Positions 52,910-64,000 of a DNA stretch of 64,000 nt are shown here, one piece after another (position 1 is the stretch's first letter; every line of letters starts with the position of its first letter). A program made the translations under genes and the position numbers. Under the pieces are notes generated by a model. That model saw nothing but the letters and a program-made list of their open reading frames with translations, ran no database searches and was not told the DNA's origin. This DNA is from Sorangium cellulosum So0157-2 (lineage in GTDB: Bacteria > Myxococcota_A > Polyangia > Polyangiales > Polyangiaceae): NCBI RefSeq assembly GCF_000418325.1, contig NC_021658.1:4699501-4763500 (forward strand). Reading direction: 5' to 3'.

Positions 52910-54496
52910 ATGAACGTTCGAGGCGCAGACGGAGATGGCGTTCGCAGGGCGCCGGAATCCTTGGAGAAGGACCGCGAGGGCGGCGAGCGGCGCGTCGGCG
53001 CCGGGCAGCGGGTCCGCATCGAGGCGCTCGTCGCGGTCGGCGAGACGTCGGGCGGCGGCTTCGAGGCCGAGTCGATCGACATGTCGCCCGAGGGCATGCG
53101 CCTGCGCACGGCGTACCTGCCGCGGGTCGGCGACGCGCTGATCTGCCGCTTCGACGGGCTCGGCAGGGAGCTCGTCGTCGAGGGCGAGGTCTGCTGGCGC
53201 GCCGAGCAGGCGCGCGGCGGCGAGTTCGGCCTGCGCTTCACCGGCCTCGATCCGGAGGCGGAGGAGGCGGTGCGCGCGATGTGCTCGTCGATGGACGCCG
53301 GCGCCGCCGGCTCCGCGCCGGCGCTCACGATCCCGTCCGGCGCGGGGCAGGGGACGGCGCAGCGCGGCGCGCGCGTGCGGCTCCACATCGACGGGCTGGG
53401 CTCGCCCATGAAGGCGCGCGTGCGCGCGGGTGGGCTCGACGACCTCGAGGTGGGCTCCAACCTGGAGTTCCTCAAGGTGGGCCGTTCCCTCGAGCTGGAG
53501 GAGGTCGAGCAGGGCACGCGCCGCGAGGCGTACATCGACCACGTGAAGGTCGAGGTCGACCCGGCGACGAGCGTGCCGCAGCTCGTGGTCACGCTTTGCT
53601 ACGAGGCGCCCCGCGCGACCAGGGCGCCGCGGCCGCGGGCGTCGTCCGAGACGCTGCCCCCGGCGAAGCCCGCGGCGGCGCTCGACGCCGGGGCGCCCGC
53701 GCGGGCGCCGTCGGTGCCGCCGCCGGGCGACGGCGCGCGGGCGTCGTCGGCGCCGCCGCGCGATCCGCAGGGCGAGCGGGCGACGGCGCGGGCGTCGTCG
53801 GCGCCGCCGCGCGATCCGCAGGGCGAGCGGGCGACGGCGCGGGCGTCGTCGGCGCCGCCGCGCGATCCGCAGGGGGCGGCGGCCGGCGCGGCGGCCCCGG
53901 CGGACGACGATCACGACGGCGACATGTCGCCGGCGCTCTCGGCGCGGGAGGCGCCCGCGGCGGACGCGGCGCCGGCCTCGGCGCAGGACGCGGCGCCGCC
54001 GCCTTCGCAGGAGGGGTCGGACGAGGCGGGCTCCGCGCAGGCGGCCGGCGCGCAGCCGAGCCGGCTGCGTGACGTCGGCGAGAAGGCCGCGATGGCGAGC
54101 AAGGCCGTGGCGGGCAAGCTCGGGCCGGCGCTCGCCGGCGCCGGGGCGCGCGCGGCCACGGCGATGGCCGGCATGGTGGCGCGGATCAAGGCGCGGCGCG
54201 CCGCGCGCGCGGCCGGCGAGGACGGGGCGGGCAAGGACGGCGGCCCGCGCCGCAAGACGGCGCCGCCGCCGGCCGGCGCGCTGAAGTCCGGCGGGCGCCG
54301 GCTGGTGCGCGAGGAGGCCGAAGAGGCGGCGGGCGAGGGGGCGGAGCCGCCGCGCTTCAACAAGAAGGCGGCCGCGGCCGGGAGCTTCCTCGGGCTGGCG
54401 GCGGTGCTGGTGGTGTTCGGGGCCGCGCGCCTCCTCGGCCTGCGCGGCGGCGACGCGCCCGCCGCCGGGGCCGCGGAGGCGGCCGGGGAGGGATAG
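52910..54496 (+). CDS. PilZ-domain membrane protein (N-terminal part of a probably split gene)
   Basis: A 528-residue protein; ATG 52910 has CGGAGGA about nine bases upstream. Residues 20-115 form a PilZ-like domain (GQRVRIEALVAV, GGGFEAESIDMSPEGMRLRT, GEFGLRFTGLD), with a second related beta region at 140-225. An Ala/Pro/Ser-rich stretch (245-400) contains three 17-residue repeats. An amphipathic Ala-rich part and one membrane helix (about 490-507; GSFLGLAAVLVVFGAARLL) come last. PilZ domains often bind c-di-GMP, but the RxxxR motif is not clear here. It stops at TAG 54494-54496, yet the same frame continues openly into the next gene, suggesting a premature stop. Confidence 0.82.
   Translation: MNVRGADGDGVRRAPESLEKDREGGERRVGAGQRVRIEALVAVGETSGGGFEAESIDMSPEGMRLRTAYLPRVGDALICRFDGLGRELVVEGEVCWRAEQARGGEFGLRFTGLDPEAEEAVRAMCSSMDAGAAGSAPALTIPSGAGQGTAQRGARVRLHIDGLGSPMKARVRAGGLDDLEVGSNLEFLKVGRSLELEEVEQGTRREAYIDHVKVEVDPATSVPQLVVTLCYEAPRATRAPRPRASSETLPPAKPAAALDAGAPARAPSVPPPGDGARASSAPPRDPQGERATARASSAPPRDPQGERATARASSAPPRDPQGAAAGAAAPADDDHDGDMSPALSAREAPAADAAPASAQDAAPPPSQEGSDEAGSAQAAGAQPSRLRDVGEKAAMASKAVAGKLGPALAGAGARAATAMAGMVARIKARRAARAAGEDGAGKDGGPRRKTAPPPAGALKSGGRRLVREEAEEAAGEGAEPPRFNKKAAAAGSFLGLAAVLVVFGAARLLGLRGGDAPAAGAAEAAGEG
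53735..53875. repeat. 51-bp in-frame tandem repeat in the PilZ gene
   Basis: Copies start at 53735, 53786 and 53837 (the last partial). Each full unit encodes 17 residues around ASSAPPRDPQGERATAR. The unit preserves the frame, so repeat number can vary harmlessly. Confidence 0.95.
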
Positions 54497-54550
54497 GTAC
54501 GTGCGTACGCCGTCGCTCTGGCCGCGGCCACGGCGGCCGCGCCGGGCGGC

Positions 54551-55126
54551 GTGCTGACCGCGAACGTCCCGCTGTTCGGCGCGACGCCGCTGTCGACGAC
54601 GGAGCCCGTGCCGCCGACGCCGCCCGCCGATCCGGGCGCCCAGGCCGGCGATCCGCTCGAGCGGTCCGCCGCGGTCCCGGGCGGCCCAGGCGACGAGGAC
54701 GACGCGGAGGCCGACGAGGACGCGCAGGAGGGCCCGAAGGAGTGGGGCCAGGGGTCCGTGAGGAACCCCATCGTGCTGAAGCTGAAGATGGACGGCCCCA
54801 TCGAGGAGCTGAACGGCGCGGCCGGCGCGATGGGCTTCACGGTGTCGCTGCCCGACCGGCGCGCGCTCTCCTCGGGCAGCGGCCTCGCCCGGAAGGACAA
54901 GCGCATCGCGTCGGTGCGCGTGGTCAACACGCCGCACGGCGCCGAGATCACCCTGCAGTTCAAGGACGGCGTGCCCGCCTACAAGGCCAAGGCGCGCGGC
55001 GATCGCCTGGAGATCGCGCTCGGCCGCGACGAGCCGAAGAAGGTGGCGTCGAAGTCGAAGAAGGAAAAAGAGAAGTCCAACCGCAAGGACAAGAAGAAGG
55101 AAGAGAAGAAGGACAGGGAGCGCTGA
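54551..55126 (+). CDS. AMIN-like/periplasmic C-terminal module, probably the separated end of the PilZ protein
   Basis: A 191-residue frame from GTG 54551. It is in the same frame as the PilZ gene, which stops at 54496. The codons between (54497-54550) are open and read VRAYAVALAAATAAAPGG, with no ribosome-binding site before 54551. Content: a Pro/Glu/Asp-rich linker (10-65), a beta-rich domain (70-160; NPIVLKLKMDGPIEELNG, IASVRVVNTPHGAEITLQF) resembling AMIN-type envelope-binding modules, and a Lys/Glu-rich tail (KKEKEKSNRKDKKKEEKKDRER). In the intact parent this would lie outside the membrane. It could still be made by read-through or reinitiation. Confidence 0.7.
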   Translation: MLTANVPLFGATPLSTTEPVPPTPPADPGAQAGDPLERSAAVPGGPGDEDDAEADEDAQEGPKEWGQGSVRNPIVLKLKMDGPIEELNGAAGAMGFTVSLPDRRALSSGSGLARKDKRIASVRVVNTPHGAEITLQFKDGVPAYKAKARGDRLEIALGRDEPKKVASKSKKEKEKSNRKDKKKEEKKDRER

Positions 55127-55153
55127 GGCGCGCCCGGCCGGAGCTCCCGCCCC

Positions 55154-56368
55154 TCAGGCGCGCTTCCACCGCAGCGGGAGCTCCAGCACGCCGTTCGTCT
55201 GATTCGACGCCTGGGGCACCACCTCCCCCGCGATCTCGATGCTCTCCCAGCGCTCGACGAGCGCCGTAAGCGCCTCCTGCAGCTCGATCTGCGCGAGGTA
55301 GGCGCCGATGCAGTTGTGCCGCCCGGTGCCGAAGTTCAGGTTGGGGCGCACCGGCTCGCGCGTGATATCGAAGCGATCGGGATCGTTGAACACGCGCTCG
55401 TCCCGGCTCGCCTCGGCGACGACGCTCATCACCCAGCTCCCCGCCGGGATGGGGACCCCGCCGAGCACCGTGTCCTGCGCGGCGTAGTGCGTCAGCCGGA
55501 GGACGCGGGGCCGGTAGCGCATGCACTCCTCGACGGCGCGGGGGATGAGCTCCGGGCGGGCGCGCAGCTGCTGCCACGCTTCGGGGCGCTCGGCGAGCAG
55601 GAGCACCATGAGGCTCAGGGTGTGGTTCACGTTGTCGACGGCGGCGGTGAGCGTGAGCCTCACCAGGTCGATCAGCTCCTGCGTGCTCAGCCGGTCGCCC
55701 TGCTCCTCGGCCAGGATCAGCCCGGACACGAAGTCTCCTCCCGGCTCGCGCCGCCGGCGCTCGACGAGCGCGAGGCTGTACTCGCCGAGCTCGTGGATGG
55801 CCGCCTCGACCTCGCCCCGGTGCTCCGGCTTCATCCAGAACATCTTCATGATCGAGCCGTTCATCCGCGCGAGGGGCGCGGCGTCGTCCTCGGAGACGTT
55901 CAGGAGCCGGCAGAACAGCCGGCCCGGGAACAGCCCGCTGACGTGAGCGACGAAGTCGCACGCGCCGCGCTCGTCCACGGCGTCGAGCAGCGCGTCCACG
56001 ACCTGGCGCGCCGGAGCCCGCAGCCGCTCCATCGCCTCGATGCTGAAGGCGGGCTGGATCAGCCGGCGGATGCGCCGGTGCGCGTCGCCCTCCTGGGAGC
56101 CGACCTGCTGGGACATGTGCTCGTACGCCGGGCCGGAGGTGATGCCGAGGATCTCCAGCAGCTTGTCGAAGCCGGGCCGGATCCGCTCGTCGCGCAGCAT
56201 CGACACGGACTCGGGGAACCCCAGCACCTCGAAGCCGATCGGGCTGCGCGCCATCCAGTGCTCGCGCCGGCACGCGCGCAGCATGGGCCCCGGGTCGCGG
56301 ACGAACTCCGGGCTCAGCACGTCCAGGAAGGGAAGATTTCCTGATTCGGTCACCGTCGCATCGACCAC
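55154..56368 (-). CDS. Cytochrome P450 (probable polyketide tailoring enzyme)
   Basis: A 404-residue soluble bacterial P450. GTG 56368 is chosen because GAGGAG lies eight bases upstream; the frame reaches 56386. The haem-binding loop is NFGTGRHNCIGAYLAQIEL, with the axial Cys. The EXXR motif is EECMR with PR-x-L following. The I-helix reads LTAAVDNVNHTL, in which the usual A/G-G-x-D/E-T/S is altered to A-V-D-N, so oxygen activation may be unusual. It lies on the minus strand beside a methyltransferase and diverges, past it, from the PKS gene. A hydroxylation or epoxidation of the polyketide is inferred. Confidence 0.93.
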   Translation of the reverse strand: MVDATVTESGNLPFLDVLSPEFVRDPGPMLRACRREHWMARSPIGFEVLGFPESVSMLRDERIRPGFDKLLEILGITSGPAYEHMSQQVGSQEGDAHRRIRRLIQPAFSIEAMERLRAPARQVVDALLDAVDERGACDFVAHVSGLFPGRLFCRLLNVSEDDAAPLARMNGSIMKMFWMKPEHRGEVEAAIHELGEYSLALVERRRREPGGDFVSGLILAEEQGDRLSTQELIDLVRLTLTAAVDNVNHTLSLMVLLLAERPEAWQQLRARPELIPRAVEECMRYRPRVLRLTHYAAQDTVLGGVPIPAGSWVMSVVAEASRDERVFNDPDRFDITREPVRPNLNFGTGRHNCIGAYLAQIELQEALTALVERWESIEIAGEVVPQASNQTNGVLELPLRWKRA

Positions 56369-56504
56369 AGTCCGTCTCCTCGTCACGTGGGTGGGAGTCG
56401 CTCCATCGCCCGAGGAGAGCTCCGCGGGGAGATCGTGACCCTGAGGGAGGACGACGTCGCCGCTCGCGCCTCGACCGGCGCGGCGGCGCGCCGCCCGATG
56501 CTGT

Positions 56505-57224
56505 TCAGCCGGGCGCCTTCTCGGCGCGACCCGGCTTCCGGGCGATGAACACGGCCGTTCGCCCGACAGGCTCGATGGAGTAGTCCGACACGTGCCGCTT
56601 CAGCGCCGCCTCCAGCCCAGGCAGATCGTCCTCCTGATTCTTGAAGATGCCGAGGCGCTGCATCGCCGCGGCGAACGGGCCGCCCGCCGCGTTGTGGCGG
56701 ACGCCTTTGCCGAGGACCGTGGTCCCGAACAGCACGCCGCCGTCCTTCATGCAGGGCAAGAGGTGTCCCAGGATGGCGTCCATCTTGTCGCTCAGGGCCC
56801 CGGGGATGCAGTGCACGACATAGTTCATGCCCACGGACCCGAAGGCGGACCCGGGCAGCGGGAGCGGCTCGAGCAGGCTCGCGACGAGCCCGGTGACGCG
56901 GTACCTGCGCAGCCGCTCGAGGGACACGTCGATGGCGCTGCGGTTCACGTCGAGCAGGGTGAGCGAGGGATCGGCGACGGGAAACGCACATCGATCGAGG
57001 AAATAACCGCTGCCGACCCCCGCCTCGAGGTGGTCAGCGGAGGTGTATTGCCTGTACAGGTCCAAGATCCTGTCCGAGGGACAGCCCCAGAGATGCTCGG
57101 AGGCGATCGTCGGCACCCAGAGGTCGTACAACCTCCACAGGGCCTTCTCGGTGGATGAGCCGAATTCGGTCAAGGCCGGTCTTCCTTGCCGCGCCGGGGA
57201 CGTGTCGCGTGCTGCCGTCTTCAT
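56505..57224 (-). CDS. Class I SAM-dependent methyltransferase
   Basis: A 239-residue methyltransferase. The SAM-binding motif I is HLEAGVGSGYFLD (about 66-78), followed by the acidic motif II LTLLDVNRSAIDVS and motif LLEPLPLPGSAFGSVGMNYVVHCIPG. Relatives in polyketide clusters methylate oxygen or carbon of natural products; the acceptor is unknown. ATG 57224 has GAAGGA about 13 bases upstream. It is 136 bp upstream of the P450 gene in the same direction, so they may be co-transcribed, and it diverges from the PKS across a 485-bp region with an array of palindromes. Confidence 0.87.
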   Translation of the reverse strand: MKTAARDTSPARQGRPALTEFGSSTEKALWRLYDLWVPTIASEHLWGCPSDRILDLYRQYTSADHLEAGVGSGYFLDRCAFPVADPSLTLLDVNRSAIDVSLERLRRYRVTGLVASLLEPLPLPGSAFGSVGMNYVVHCIPGALSDKMDAILGHLLPCMKDGGVLFGTTVLGKGVRHNAAGGPFAAAMQRLGIFKNQEDDLPGLEAALKRHVSDYSIEPVGRTAVFIARKPGRAEKAPG

Positions 57225-57709
57225 GATCGGGCCGTTCCTTCGAGCATGGCGGCTCGATCGCAGCGCGTCGGGCCCTCGCGGGCGCTCTCATAACATGCGG
57301 TCACGGTCGTCGACAATGCAAATTCGATTCCCGTCGCCGCACGATTGAATCCGCCGCGGTTACATATCCGTGACGAGTCGCGGCGCCGGCGCAACAGGCA
57401 CGGTGCCATGGCACCGAGGCGTTGTGCCATGGCACCGAGGCGCTGTGCCATGGCACCGCGGGCGCTGTGCCATGGCAGGAAAGCGACGCGAAGAGCGCCA
57501 TGGCAACGCGGGGCGTCGCGCAATGGCTCGACTTCTTCGTCGGGGCATTGCGGTGCTGGCGTAGTCGCAGGCCAATCCAGGACAGAGAGCGACGGCACGC
57601 GCGTTGCGTAATTGCGCATACTGACGCGCTGACGCGCGCTGGTGCGTATCGGGCCGAGGCGGCGTTTCCCGCTCGCGGTGTGTCGCCCGGTGAGGTGAGG
57701 ACTCGAAGC
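57225..57709. promoter_or_regulatory. Divergent promoter region of the biosynthetic genes with a 10-bp palindrome array
   Basis: TGCCATGGCA occurs at 57404-57413, 57425-57434, 57446-57455 and 57468-57477, with starts 21, 21 and 22 bp apart; a partial copy CGCCATGGCA is near 57496. Each is followed by CCGAGGCG or CCGCGGGCG. The spacing of two helical turns puts all sites on one DNA face, as expected for a cooperative repressor or activator. GGTGAGGTGAGG just before 57710 is the PKS ribosome-binding region. No gene is supported in this interval. Confidence 0.75.

Positions 57710-64000
<6,291 letters not shown>

Noticed and set aside
57345..57611. Small plus-strand ORF reading AMAPRRC repeats
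   Set aside because: The repeats come from the DNA palindrome array, not protein selection; there is no ribosome-binding site, and the region is a divergent promoter.

Overview
The window is very GC-rich DNA with strong third-position GC. Its genes are typical of a large-genome myxobacterium: many lipoproteins with low-complexity Gly/Ser/Thr linkers, eukaryote-like Ser/Thr kinases fused to ATPase and TPR regions, a secreted expansin with a cellulose-binding module, a sigma-54 activator, and a type I polyketide synthase. A Sorangium/Polyangium-like organism (Polyangiales) is the best inference. No rRNA, tRNA, CRISPR array, integrase or insertion sequence was recognised.

Layout. 1-3017: end of an outer-membrane-like protein, an orphan lipoprotein, a glycine-rich RRM protein with its own terminator, and a small basic protein. 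3227-4414: a DTW-domain (tRNA aminocarboxypropyltransferase family) protein with an extra C-terminal domain. 4912-7443: a compact operon of MbnP, a two-CxxCH lipoprotein and the di-haem enzyme MbnH. 7528-12990: a seven-repeat propeller lipoprotein, a large PLP decarboxylase with C-terminal EF-hands, and a macrolide-phosphotransferase-like kinase. 13087-16571: a repeat-bearing small membrane protein coupled to a Na+/solute symporter-histidine kinase fusion. 16598-18396: a 72-bp tandem repeat array, then an MHS-family transporter. 18437-24: a palindromic repeat, then a minus-strand block of HupE-like permease, PPIase, polysaccharide deacetylase, LamG metzincin protease and subtilisin-like protease (to 26147). 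26496-30571: the Hen1-Pnkp RNA-repair operon. 30983-39486: CBM2-expansin, V4R-STAS regulator, a frameshifted Cys-rich lipoprotein, a secreted protein, a sigma-54 activator and an SGNH esterase. 39635-55126: two very large kinase-ATPase signalling proteins, an ECF sigma/FecR pair, and a PilZ protein apparently split by an in-frame TAG. 55154-64000: the start of a secondary-metabolite cluster with a P450, a methyltransferase, an array of palindromes, and a PKS beginning ACP-KS-AT-AT-KR-ACP.

How genes work together. Tight overlaps (GTGA/TTGA junctions) indicate translational coupling for the cytochrome lipoprotein/MbnH, small membrane protein/symporter-kinase, PPIase/HupE and Hen1/Pnkp pairs. 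Sigma/FecR overlap by 11 bp. MbnP-MbnH is a known enzyme-substrate pair for oxidative maturation of a copper-binding protein; the two-haem lipoprotein between them is a plausible extra redox partner. Hen1 and Pnkp together heal, 2'-O-methylate and seal broken RNA. The expansin, deacetylase, SGNH esterase and proteases suit a cellulose-degrading or predatory life. The P450 and methyltransferase next to the PKS are probable tailoring enzymes.

Most noteworthy: the EF-hand/PLP decarboxylase fusion, the expanded MbnP-MbnH operon, the ACP-first tandem-AT PKS with a 21-bp-phased palindrome array upstream, two STAS-terminated signalling proteins, the split PilZ gene, the repeat-tract frameshift in a lipoprotein, and a subtilase with Glu where the catalytic His is expected.
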